Shown here in pieces: positions 1-6,196 of a stretch of 12,710 bases of DNA. This DNA comes from Neisseriaceae bacterium. Lineage in GTDB: Bacteria; Pseudomonadota; Gammaproteobacteria; Burkholderiales; UBA11063. Below the pieces are notes generated by a model. The model searched no databases, had not been told where the DNA came from, and was given only the letters and a program-made list of their open reading frames with translations. Numbering within the stretch: the stretch's first letter is position 1; each line of letters starts with the position of its first letter. The stretch is from NCBI GenBank assembly GCA_947441745.1, contig CANEUJ010000035.1, positions 1-12,710 on the forward strand, read 5' to 3'. The translations under genes and the position numbers were made by a program.

Positions 1-1
1 A

Positions 2-244
2 ATTACTTTGGCAAAAAACCCTAGTTTAGCTAACCGTCGTTTAGCTTTTGACCGTATTCGCGACCGTGATATGGTGGTTAAGTTATTTGATGTATTAGGC
101 CCTCGTTATACAGAGCGCCCTGGTGGATATACCCGTGTACTTAAATACGGTTTCCGCAATGGCGATAATGCACCTCGTGCCTTCATTGAATTGGTAGACA
201 GACCTGCTGATTCTGAAATCGTTGAAGATGCAGCTGCTGAATAA
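2..244 (+). CDS. rplQ: 50S ribosomal protein L17, C-terminal part (5'-truncated)
   Basis: Large-subunit ribosomal protein L17. The reading frame is open to the left edge, so the N-terminal third is outside the window. The visible part starts ITLAKNPSLANRRLAFDRIR and continues through GPRYTERPGGYTRVLKYGF and GDNAPRAFIELVDRP, which are conserved L17 blocks. The TTG at position 8 is therefore an internal Leu codon and not a start. The PSLANRRLAFDR / RVLKYGFR pattern is typical of betaproteobacterial L17, especially Neisseriales; this is the main taxonomic clue in the window. rplQ is normally the last gene of the alpha operon (rpsM-rpsK-rpsD-rpoA-rplQ). That fits the strong terminator beginning 17 bp after the stop. 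The C-terminal tail (SEIVEDAAAE) is acidic, as in many relatives. Confidence 0.95.
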   Translation: MTLAKNPSLANRRLAFDRIRDRDMVVKLFDVLGPRYTERPGGYTRVLKYGFRNGDNAPRAFIELVDRPADSEIVEDAAAE

Positions 245-261
245 GTATTCAGTTTGACTCC

Positions 262-297
262 AAAAAAGGCAATTTATAAATAAATTGCCTTTTTTAA
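262..297 (+). terminator. Rho-independent terminator of the rplQ operon
   Basis: A 15-bp perfect inverted repeat (262-276 and 281-295) with a 4-nt loop TAAA. The core is GGCAATTTA / TAAATTGCC, flanked by an A6 run on the left and a T6 run on the right. The T run makes it a canonical intrinsic terminator on the + strand. The symmetrical A run means it could also act on the - strand, but no - strand gene is seen nearby. Confidence 0.9.
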
Positions 298-766
298 ATT
301 TTATTAATAATCCTACGTCATTCATAATAGTTTTTTACCAATGCTATCCAATAATTTTTTGAATATCACCATAATAAAATCATCTAAAAGTTAAGCTAAT
401 TAGCTGGATTATCATCTCTCCTAATATTTACTCCAAACAATTATGGCAAGTACTATTAATGTAGTTAATTGCAATAATTACCAAGGTATTTCATAATATA
501 TCACAGTAAATCAGTCTGATATTGACTATAGGGAATTGTGGATATTTGCTTTAAATGTGTGCTAAAATGTTATTTACATGGTTAAAGATCAGCTCAAAGC
601 TTTTTCTTCCTTATGGATAAACAGTTATAAAAAATTAACTGAGATTCCTGAGTCAAACACTATTTCACAATAAATAAGATGAAACCTGGGATTGAACTAA
701 ATACTGAAATTAAAATATACTTTATCCACATTATAATGAATAAAAATTCGAATGAATAATTAACTT
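298..766. other. AT-rich gene-free stretch
   Basis: No reading frame here has both convincing length and a ribosome binding site. The longest open stretch from an ATG is 578-673 (31 codons, beginning MVKDQLKAFSSLW), with no Shine-Dalgarno sequence in front. It could be chance or the remnant of a decayed gene. No tRNA, rRNA or recognised riboswitch was found. A short TCCTACGTCATT at 311-322 resembles the start of the repeat seen after 11670 (TCCTACGTCGTC) and may be a worn fragment of the same family. Confidence 0.5.
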
Positions 767-794
767 TTGATAATGATTCTAATAACTATATAAC
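767..794 (+). promoter_or_regulatory. Candidate sigma70 promoter overlapped by a Fur-box-like sequence
   Basis: TTGATA (767-772), a 16-bp spacer, then TATAAC (789-794) is a plausible -35/-10 pair. Nested in it, GATAATGATTCTAATAAC (769-786) starts with the nine bases of the classical Fur consensus GATAATGAT and matches it at about 13 of 19 positions overall. If real, transcription would start near 800 and read the small ORFs and then the BON-hsp20 operon, with possible iron control. This is motif reading only. Confidence 0.4.
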
Positions 795-821
795 GAGAGT
801 ACAAAAAATACTGAGGTTTTT

Positions 822-932
822 ATGAAATATTTAACCCAACATTCAGAATATAATCTTTCAAAGAGGTTAAATCTGGAGAATCTATGCCAATTAATTTGCA
901 AATTGGCTGGAGTAGTTTTAAAGGAGGTTTAG
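822..932 (+). CDS. Possible small leader ORF, 36 aa, unknown
   Basis: ATG at 822 follows GAGG (813-816) at 5 nt and opens a 36-codon frame beginning MKYLTQHSEYNLSKR and ending at TAG 930-932. It lies just downstream of the candidate promoter at 767-794. I do not recognise the peptide. It overlaps a second short frame at 884-961, and at most one of the two is likely to be conserved. It could be a leader peptide, a decayed gene or chance. Confidence 0.25.
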   Translation: MKYLTQHSEYNLSKRLNLENLCQLICKLAGVVLKEV

Positions 933-961
933 CATATTGGCAAAGACTTACGTTAATTTAA
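884..961 (+). CDS. Possible small ORF, 25 aa, unknown
   Basis: ATG at 884 is preceded by GGAG (875-878) at 5 nt. The peptide (MPINLQIGWSSFKGGLAYWQ, then RLTLI) is rich in aromatic residues and not recognised. It overlaps the 822-932 frame in another phase. Inside its end lies AAGGAGG (921-927), a full Shine-Dalgarno match whose only nearby candidate start is TTG 937, opening a 21-codon frame to 1002. The coding status of all three is uncertain. Confidence 0.22.
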   Translation: MPINLQIGWSSFKGGLAYWQRLTLI

Positions 962-1022
962 TTGGATACTTGTGCTATTTATTAAAGCTTAAGTATCAGT
1001 AATGATTTTTAAGGAACATAAA

Positions 1023-1691
1023 ATGAAAACAGATAAAGATTTATATGAAGATATAAAAGAAAAACTGGATTTTGAACCTGGAATAGATTCACAAAATCTT
1101 ACATATTCCGCATATAATGGAATAGTTACTATAAATGGTACTGTTCGTAGCTACTTAGAAAAACAGGCAGTTAAACATACAATTTATAATGTAGCTGGAG
1201 TAAAAGGAATAGCTGACGAAACGGTAATTGAATCTAAATCAGTATTAAAACCAAGCGATAAAGATATTGTAACAGCTGCAATACATATCCTTGATTGGGA
1301 TGCAACATTAGCTGGGAGTGATATTAAGGTTACATCTGAAAAAGGTGTAGTAATTTTGAATGGGGTAGTGCCATGGTATTTTCAGAAGCGTAACGCTGAA
1401 CAAGCAATACGATATTTGGATGGGGTTGTTTATATTAATAACTTAATAGTTGTGAAACCAGTATTGGCTATTGGTACTACACCAGAAGTAAAAGAAAAAA
1501 TTAAAAGAGAGTTTGAGCGACATGCGTTAATAGACGCAAGGAGCATATCTGTAGAGATTGTGGGAGCTGTTATTACTCTTAAAGGGCATGTCCAGTCATG
1601 GGCAGAGTATAAAGAAGCTTCGCATATTGCTTGGTCAATACCAGGGGTATCACAGGTTGATAACCAAATAAAAATTTCTATTGATGATTAA
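1023..1691 (+). CDS. Three-BON-domain protein, putative stress protein
   Basis: A 222-aa protein made almost entirely of three BON repeats, at about residues 5-72, 79-147 and 153-221. Each shows the typical pattern of a helix, a beta strand with V-T/I-x-L-x-G, then a helix ending in a GV-x-x-V/I-x-N-x-I-like strand (for example GIVTINGTVRSYLEKQAV, GVVILNGVVPWYFQKRNA, AVITLKGHVQSWAEYKEA). BON domains are thought to bind phospholipid or associate with membranes, as in OsmY. There is no signal peptide here, so unlike OsmY it is probably cytoplasmic. Start chosen at ATG 1023 because AAGGA (1011-1015) lies 7 nt upstream; the in-frame ATG at 1002 has no such site. An Hsp20 gene follows after 29 bp. 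BON plus Hsp20 suggests an envelope or heat stress role (inference). Confidence 0.88.
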   Translation: MKTDKDLYEDIKEKLDFEPGIDSQNLTYSAYNGIVTINGTVRSYLEKQAVKHTIYNVAGVKGIADETVIESKSVLKPSDKDIVTAAIHILDWDATLAGSDIKVTSEKGVVILNGVVPWYFQKRNAEQAIRYLDGVVYINNLIVVKPVLAIGTTPEVKEKIKREFERHALIDARSISVEIVGAVITLKGHVQSWAEYKEASHIAWSIPGVSQVDNQIKISIDD

Positions 1692-1720
1692 TTAATTTAT
1701 ATAATATAAGGAGAATTATT

Positions 1721-2227
1721 ATGTCAAAATTTTCAAAATGGTTTGATTTTAAACATAAATATCCTGTTCCGGTAAGTTGTTTGAATGAACAAATATTACC
1801 ACCTTTTTATAATTTTCAACGGGAGTCTGGTAATATGTATCAAAGTTTTTATCACTGCTTACCAAACCTTACAGTAAGTTACAGTAATCTGAACATCAAT
1901 CCTTTGGTTGATATAGTCGAAGATGAAAATAATTTTAAAGTAGAGGTTGAAATGCCAGGTGTTGATGAGAAAGATATTAAAGTATCAATTAGTGACAACA
2001 TACTAACAATTACAGCCTATAAGGAAACATCTAGCAAGGATGAAGGTAAAAGCTATGTTATACGTGAAATTGGCTATGGTTCCTATGAAAGAAATATTCA
2101 GTTACCAGAAAATGCGGATCTTGATCAGGCAGAATCTAGTTTCAAAAAAGGTATGCTTTGGGTGACATTGCCCAAAAAGGTTATAAATAAAAGTAAGGCT
2201 CGAGAATTAGAAATCAAAAAGTCTTAA
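1721..2227 (+). CDS. Hsp20 / alpha-crystallin family small heat-shock protein
   Basis: ATP-independent holdase chaperone of 168 aa that would bind unfolding proteins in the cytoplasm. The alpha-crystallin domain covers about residues 62-155, from LVDIVEDENNFKVEVEMPGV to the conserved GMLWVTLPK (144-152), the family's G-x-L strand. The C-terminal tail carries Leu163-Glu164-Ile165, a form of the I/V/L-x-I motif that docks between subunits in sHSP oligomers. The N-terminal arm (1-61) is aromatic and variable, as usual. The start is set by AAGGAG (1708-1713), 7 nt before ATG. It follows the BON gene by 29 bp and is presumably co-transcribed. No sigma32 promoter was recognised upstream, so heat control is not shown. 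Confidence 0.93.
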   Translation: MSKFSKWFDFKHKYPVPVSCLNEQILPPFYNFQRESGNMYQSFYHCLPNLTVSYSNLNINPLVDIVEDENNFKVEVEMPGVDEKDIKVSISDNILTITAYKETSSKDEGKSYVIREIGYGSYERNIQLPENADLDQAESSFKKGMLWVTLPKKVINKSKARELEIKKS

Positions 2228-2241
2228 TAGTTTTATAAGGT

Positions 2242-2272
2242 AATACTACATGAGTTTTATCATGTGGTATTT
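2242..2272 (+). terminator. Hairpin after hsp20, possible weak terminator
   Basis: A 12-bp stem with one T-G wobble (2242-2253 with 2260-2271) and a 6-nt loop, starting 15 bp after the hsp20 stop. No proper T tract follows, so it may stabilise the mRNA 3' end or terminate only partly. Confidence 0.45.
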
Positions 2273-2328
2273 AGCTATTAGAAGTATCTAAGAAAGTTAT
2301 ATGAGCTTTTAGTTTGCTTTAAAAAACT

Positions 2329-2337
2329 TGGTATAGT
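2329..2337 (+). promoter_or_regulatory. Candidate extended -10 promoter for the SDR gene
   Basis: TGGTATAGT fits the extended -10 pattern TGnTATAnT. No good -35 hexamer is at the right distance, which extended -10 promoters can tolerate. The predicted leader to ATG 2405 is about 60 nt. Confidence 0.3.
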
Positions 2338-2404
2338 GAATTTTAATTATCCAAGCTTGAGTAAAGATAAATACATTAATAATAATTCAATTAGGAGAAT
2401 AGTT

Positions 2405-3175
2405 ATGAAAAGAGTTGAAAATAAAGTTGCAGTTGTAACTGGTGGTGCATTAGGTATTGGGGAAGCGTGTTGCTTACTCTTAGCCAAACATGGTGCCAAG
2501 GTTGCTGTTACAGATATTAAGGATGATGAAGGTAAAAAGCTAGTTGCAAAAATTAAAGCTACTGGTGGCGATGCCGAGTTTTGGCACATGGATACTACGA
2601 ATGAAGAAGAAGTTAAAAATGTTCTATCAAATATTAAAACTAAATTTGGTAAGCTAGATATACTGGTTAATAATGCTGGTATTGCGGGGGTTAATAAACC
2701 GACTCATGAAATTACTTCTGAAGAGTGGGATAAAGTAATGTTAGTAAATGTGAAGGGGGTATTTTACTGTACCAAATATGCAATCCCTTTTATGCAGGAG
2801 AATGGTTGTGGGAGTATAATTAATCTTTCTTCTATTTATGGGGTTATTAGTGCTCCTGATATACCACCATACCACGCATCGAAATGGGCGGTACGTGGAA
2901 TGAGCAAAACTGATGCTTTGTTATATGCTAAAGATAAAATAAGGGTTAACTCAATTCACCCTGGGTTTATTGATACCCCTTTGGTTGAAGATTTGGCTAA
3001 GCATCAGCTAGTAGGCTTAGAAGTTTTTAAAAAAGAAACTGCTGCATTACATCCATTGGGTCATATGGGTGAACCAGATGATATTGCCTATGGGGTATTA
3101 TATCTAGCATCAGACGAATCTAAATTTGTAACTGGAAGTGAGCTCATAATTGATGGTGGATATACCGCTAAATAA
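2405..3175 (+). CDS. Classical SDR oxidoreductase (glucose 1-dehydrogenase / 3-hydroxysteroid dehydrogenase-like)
   Basis: A 256-aa NAD(P)-dependent short-chain dehydrogenase. Visible motifs: cofactor-binding TGGALGIG (12-19), Asp37 at the end of strand 2 (usually favours NAD over NADP), NNAG (89-92), Asn115, and catalytic Ser143, Tyr156 and Lys160 (Y-H-A-S-K). The C-terminal block GEPDDIAYGVLYLASDESKFVTGSE..DGG is typical of the FabG/glucose-dehydrogenase type and full length is present. The start at ATG 2405 has AGGAG (2393-2397) 7 nt upstream. A longer frame from GTG 2336 was rejected because the extra 23 residues have no homologous look and no ribosome site. The substrate cannot be read from sequence; sugar, steroid or other alcohols are all possible. 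It follows the BON-hsp20 pair but probably has its own promoter. Confidence 0.9.
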   Translation: MKRVENKVAVVTGGALGIGEACCLLLAKHGAKVAVTDIKDDEGKKLVAKIKATGGDAEFWHMDTTNEEEVKNVLSNIKTKFGKLDILVNNAGIAGVNKPTHEITSEEWDKVMLVNVKGVFYCTKYAIPFMQENGCGSIINLSSIYGVISAPDIPPYHASKWAVRGMSKTDALLYAKDKIRVNSIHPGFIDTPLVEDLAKHQLVGLEVFKKETAALHPLGHMGEPDDIAYGVLYLASDESKFVTGSELIIDGGYTAK

Positions 3176-3187
3176 AATAATCTTACT

Positions 3188-3233
3188 AAGCTTGCCTTAT
3201 CTAATTTAGAAATACTTATTTAAGGTAGAGCTT
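3188..3233 (+). terminator. Imperfect hairpin after the SDR gene
   Basis: AAGCT..CCTTA (3188-3199) pairs with TAAGG..AGCTT (3221-3233) around a small internal loop, followed by GGTTTT. A second small stem, GTAAGT / ACTTAC (3240-3245 with 3258-3263), is followed by CTTTT. Either could serve as a weak terminator separating the SDR from the next gene. Confidence 0.35.
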
Positions 3234-3345
3234 GGTTTTGTAAGTTATAATTTAATTACTTACCTTTTAGAAGAGTTATACGAAAACTTAAAGCTTTTAA
3301 TAAAGTAAAGATGATGATTACCATACATATATAGCCAAATTATTG

Positions 3346-3351
3346 TATAAT
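3346..3351 (+). promoter_or_regulatory. -10 box for the mannosyltransferase-gcv operon
   Basis: A perfect TATAAT at 3346-3351 lies 26 bp before the next -strand-free start codon at 3378. No convincing -35 sits 16-18 bp upstream. Since gcvT follows its upstream gene by only 8 bp, this is the nearest visible promoter for gcvT and gcvH too. Confidence 0.4.
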
Positions 3352-3377
3352 ATCGTTCATTAGTTTGGATGAGAATT

Positions 3378-4478
3378 ATGGGTAGATTTATCAAATTAAA
3401 TTGGATAGCTTATTGTGTGCTAATTTTTGTAGTTAGTCGCATAATTATGCTCTATCAGTTTCAACTGGCGAATGAAATATTGGTACATGGTCATAAAGAA
3501 TTCTTTGCGGCAATGTGTAAATGGGATTGTCAATGGTATTTGACCATTATCAACGATGGTTATGATTTGGCTCCTCGTACAACTCCAAAACTCTGGAAAG
3601 GTTTAGCCAACTGGGCTTTCTTCCCATTATATCCATATGTTGTTAAGATTTTGGTTGCAATTACCAAAATATCAGCGGTAAAAGTAGGAATAGTTCTTAA
3701 TCAATTTATCGTATTATTAGCGTTAATGACATTTTATAAATACCTAAAACTATTTGTTAATGAATTAAACAGTCGTTTTGGGGTGGTGTTATTAGCATTT
3801 TCACCTTTTAGTGTTTATTTCACATCTTTATACACCGAAGCATTATTTTTGCTTCTATCATTATTGTCTTTTTATTATATGCGTACGAATAGATTGATTT
3901 TATCAGCACTATGTGGTGGCTTTTTATCGGCGACACGTCCACTTGGGGTGATGTTTAGCTTGCCATTTTTGGGGCATCAGTTATTACATACCAAATTTAC
4001 TGTTAAATCAGTAATAAAAATTATACTCTTATTTTTTATCTCTATTTGTGGGTTATTGATATATATGTATTATTTACAAGTTCATGTATCTGATTATTTG
4101 GCGTTTCAACATATTCAAAAAGGTTGGGGTAGGCATGGTTTTGATACTCAAAACCCAGTAAACCAATTGATTAAATGGGCAAATGATACTCATAATTTTT
4201 TATTTTTTTCTATATCAGTTGCAATATCTATTTATTTATTATTTAAAAAACATTTTGCCGAAGCCCTATTTAATCTACTTTGTATATTACCAGGTGCTCT
4301 TACTGGAACCATGATGTCTGAAGGGCGTTTTTGTGGTACATTATTTACTCTATATTTTGGGGTGGTAATATTAGCTAGAAAATCGAATAGTCTAAAACTA
4401 ACCCTAGCTTTAGTTTTTATATTATTTTATACTTCTTATTTTCTTTATTGGATGGCTCATTCCAAATTTTTAATCTAG
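3378..4478 (+). CDS. GT-C membrane glycosyltransferase, PIG-V / mannosyltransferase-like
   Basis: An integral membrane protein of 366 aa with about eight to ten hydrophobic segments, starting at residues 9-25. The first extracytoplasmic loop carries WDCQWYLTIINDGY (49-62), the Trp-Asp..Trp-Tyr..Gly-Tyr signature of PIG-V-type GT-C enzymes (GT76-like), where the Asp is the expected catalytic residue (Asp50). WAFFPLYP (79-86) and a later TRPLG also fit this family. Such enzymes transfer a mannose or similar sugar from a polyprenyl-phosphate donor outside the membrane; the acceptor here is unknown. ATG 3378 is preferred over ATG 3369: GGA/GAG lie 4-8 nt before it, and the -10 box at 3346 leaves almost no leader for 3369. 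The gcvT ribosome site overlaps its TAG stop, so the two are probably co-transcribed, a partnership I cannot explain metabolically. Confidence 0.75.
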   Translation: MGRFIKLNWIAYCVLIFVVSRIIMLYQFQLANEILVHGHKEFFAAMCKWDCQWYLTIINDGYDLAPRTTPKLWKGLANWAFFPLYPYVVKILVAITKISAVKVGIVLNQFIVLLALMTFYKYLKLFVNELNSRFGVVLLAFSPFSVYFTSLYTEALFLLLSLLSFYYMRTNRLILSALCGGFLSATRPLGVMFSLPFLGHQLLHTKFTVKSVIKIILLFFISICGLLIYMYYLQVHVSDYLAFQHIQKGWGRHGFDTQNPVNQLIKWANDTHNFLFFSISVAISIYLLFKKHFAEALFNLLCILPGALTGTMMSEGRFCGTLFTLYFGVVILARKSNSLKLTLALVFILFYTSYFLYWMAHSKFLI

Positions 4479-4486
4479 GACTTTTA

Positions 4487-5569
4487 ATGTTAAAAACTAT
4501 ATTTTATCCAGCTCATATTAATGCAAATGCCAAAATAGTTGAATTTAGTGGTTGGCAAATGCCAATTAGTTATGGTTCACAAATTAAAGAGCATGAAGCG
4601 GTTCGTACCAATGCAGGTATGTTTGATGTATCGCATATGGCAATAACTGATATTCATGGAACTGATGCTAAGGTGTTTTTACAATATCTTATTAGTAATG
4701 ATGTTGCTAAATTAGAAAAATCTGGTGTAGGTAAGGCTTTATATTCTGGAATGTTAAATCATGATGGCGGTGTTATTGATGATTTGATAGTTTATTATAC
4801 TGATTTTGGATATAGATTAGTTACTAATGCTGGTACTTATGTTAAAGATATGGCTTGGATAAAAGAACAATCCAGTAAATTTAATATTGAATTAAAAGAA
4901 CGTAAAGATTTGGCAATTCTTGCAGTACAAGGGCCAAATGCAATAAATATAGTATCTAAGATTAAACCACATTTGGATGGTAAATTAGTTAGTTTAAAAC
5001 CATTTAGTTCATTAGAAGATAATGGTACTTTTTATGCTAGAACTGGCTATACGGGAGAAGATGGTCTTGAAATAATGATTCCAGTAGCGGATGCTCTTAC
5101 TTTATGGCAGCAATTATACCAATCAGGGGTAGTGCCTTGTGGTCTTGGGGCACGGGATACTCTTCGTCTCGAAGCGGGGATGAATCTGTATGGACATGAT
5201 ATGGATGAAACTATTAGCCCATCTCTTTGTAATATGGATTGGGTCGTTGATCTAAAAGATGAATCGCGAGATTTTATAGGTAAAGATGCATATATTAAGT
5301 TTAATGCTTTGGGTGTTAAGTCGCATCAAGTAGGTTTGGTTATGGAAGGGCGTGGTGTTCTTCGTGAAGGTCAAAAGGTAGTATCTAATAATCAAGAGGT
5401 TGGAGTGATTACTAGCGGTACTTTTTCGCCAACGCTTAAGATATCAATAGCAATAGCACGTATTGAACAACAAGTTACAGGATATGCTTCTGTAAATGTT
5501 CGGGGCAATTTGGAGCCTGTTAGAATTGTAAAAGTACCATTCGTTAGAAATGGTAAACAAGTATTTTAA
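4487..5569 (+). CDS. gcvT: Glycine cleavage system T protein (aminomethyltransferase)
   Basis: THF-dependent aminomethyltransferase of 360 aa (E. coli about 364). It takes the aminomethyl group from lipoyl-GcvH, releasing NH3 and forming 5,10-methylene-THF. Conserved blocks: FSGWQMPISYGSQIKEHEAVR near the N-terminus, GMFDVSHM, then GLGARDTLRLEAGMNLYGHD (219-238), and the C-terminal barrel with VGVITSGTFSPTL. The start is ATG 4487 with AGGA (4477-4480) 6 nt upstream; an in-frame TTG at 4448 would add 13 unrelated residues inside the upstream gene. The gap to gcvH is 11 bp, and the gcvH ribosome site overlaps the gcvT stop codon. No glycine riboswitch is present directly upstream, because there is no intergenic room. 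Confidence 0.96.
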   Translation: MLKTIFYPAHINANAKIVEFSGWQMPISYGSQIKEHEAVRTNAGMFDVSHMAITDIHGTDAKVFLQYLISNDVAKLEKSGVGKALYSGMLNHDGGVIDDLIVYYTDFGYRLVTNAGTYVKDMAWIKEQSSKFNIELKERKDLAILAVQGPNAINIVSKIKPHLDGKLVSLKPFSSLEDNGTFYARTGYTGEDGLEIMIPVADALTLWQQLYQSGVVPCGLGARDTLRLEAGMNLYGHDMDETISPSLCNMDWVVDLKDESRDFIGKDAYIKFNALGVKSHQVGLVMEGRGVLREGQKVVSNNQEVGVITSGTFSPTLKISIAIARIEQQVTGYASVNVRGNLEPVRIVKVPFVRNGKQVF

Positions 5570-5580
5570 GGAGTTAGTTT

Positions 5581-5961
5581 ATGTATAATGATAATTTTAA
5601 ATTTGTAGATACCCATGAGTGGGTTAGTTCTCTTAATGGTGATGTAGTAACTGTTGGTATTACGCACCATGCTCAAGAGTTATTAGGTGATTTAGTTTAT
5701 ATTGAATTGCCTACAGTTGGTCAGTCAATTGGTTTTAATGATGTCGTTGGAGTTGTTGAGTCAGTTAAGGCGGCGTCAGACTTATATTCACCAGTTAGCG
5801 GTACCGTTACTGAACTAAATGAAGCTGTAGTTAATGATCCAACACTAGCTAATACTGCACCTCATACAGATGGATGGTTATTTCGGGTTAAGTTAGATAA
5901 TGTTTCACAATTAGATGGTTTAATGACAGCAGAACAATATAAAGTAGCTATCGGCGCTTAA
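5581..5961 (+). CDS. gcvH: Glycine cleavage system H protein (lipoyl carrier)
   Basis: A 126-aa lipoyl-carrier protein that shuttles the aminomethyl intermediate between GcvP, GcvT and lipoamide dehydrogenase. The lipoylation site is Lys63 in VESVKAASDLYSP. The N-terminal FVDTHEWV and the GITHHAQELLGDLVYIELP block are hallmark GcvH sequence, and the length is normal (E. coli 129). AAGGAG (5568-5573) lies 7 nt before the start and overlaps the gcvT stop, pointing to translational coupling. No lipoyl synthesis or lipoamide dehydrogenase gene is in the window. Confidence 0.97.
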   Translation: MYNDNFKFVDTHEWVSSLNGDVVTVGITHHAQELLGDLVYIELPTVGQSIGFNDVVGVVESVKAASDLYSPVSGTVTELNEAVVNDPTLANTAPHTDGWLFRVKLDNVSQLDGLMTAEQYKVAIGA

Positions 5962-5968
5962 ATTTAAG

Positions 5969-6157
5969 AGAGCATGGATTCCAAACTCTCTGTAAGACAG
6001 CAAAAGGTTCATGTTTGGAATGACGGAGTTAGTCATCGAAGCATTTAAATTTAAAGTCATTCCAGCACTTAAATCGTCATCGAAGCAACTAAAGCCGTGT
6101 CATCCCAGCGCTATTAAACGTCATCCCAGCGAAGGCTGGGATCCATGCTCTTGCTCT
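5969..6157 (+). repeat. Composite foldback repeat locus between gcvH and gcvP
   Basis: Begins with terminus AGAGCATGGATTCCA (5969-5983) and ends with TGGGATCCATGCTCT (6137-6151) plus TGCTCT; the two ends are inverted repeats matching at 14 of 15 positions. Inside are several partial copies: GTCATCGAAGCA at 6032 and 6076, GTCATTCCAGCA at 6056, GTCATCCCAGCG at 6099 and 6120. The right end holds the family hairpin, ATCCCAGC (6123-6130), loop GAAG, GCTGGGAT (6135-6142). A further inverted pair, ATTCCAAAC / GTTTGGAAT, is at 5978 and 6013. It looks like nested or successive insertions. It has no coding capacity. Confidence 0.85.
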
Positions 6158-6196
6158 AAAATGACAGAGTAACATTACAATATAAGGTATATTTTC

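Noticed and set aside
8..10. TTG as a start codon for the first gene
   Set aside because: The frame continues upstream to the window edge with L17-like residues (ITLAKNPSLANRR), so the gene is truncated by the window.
95..325. A - strand frame of 76 codons
   Set aside because: It is antisense to rplQ and its terminator, with no ribosome site and no family resemblance.
578..673. A 31-codon frame from ATG 578
   Set aside because: There is no Shine-Dalgarno sequence and no recognisable similarity; mentioned in the gene-free stretch but not called as a gene.
2347..2589. A - strand frame of 80 codons
   Set aside because: It is antisense to the SDR gene's conserved N-terminal half; a shadow frame.
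3176..4486. Glycine riboswitch for the gcv genes
   Set aside because: There are only 8 bp before gcvT, and the gap before the mannosyltransferase gene shows no glycine aptamer core.
6151..6181. New gcvP promoter in the repeat spacer (TTGCTC..TACAAT)
   Set aside because: The spacer is 19 bp and both hexamers are weak; not enough to call.
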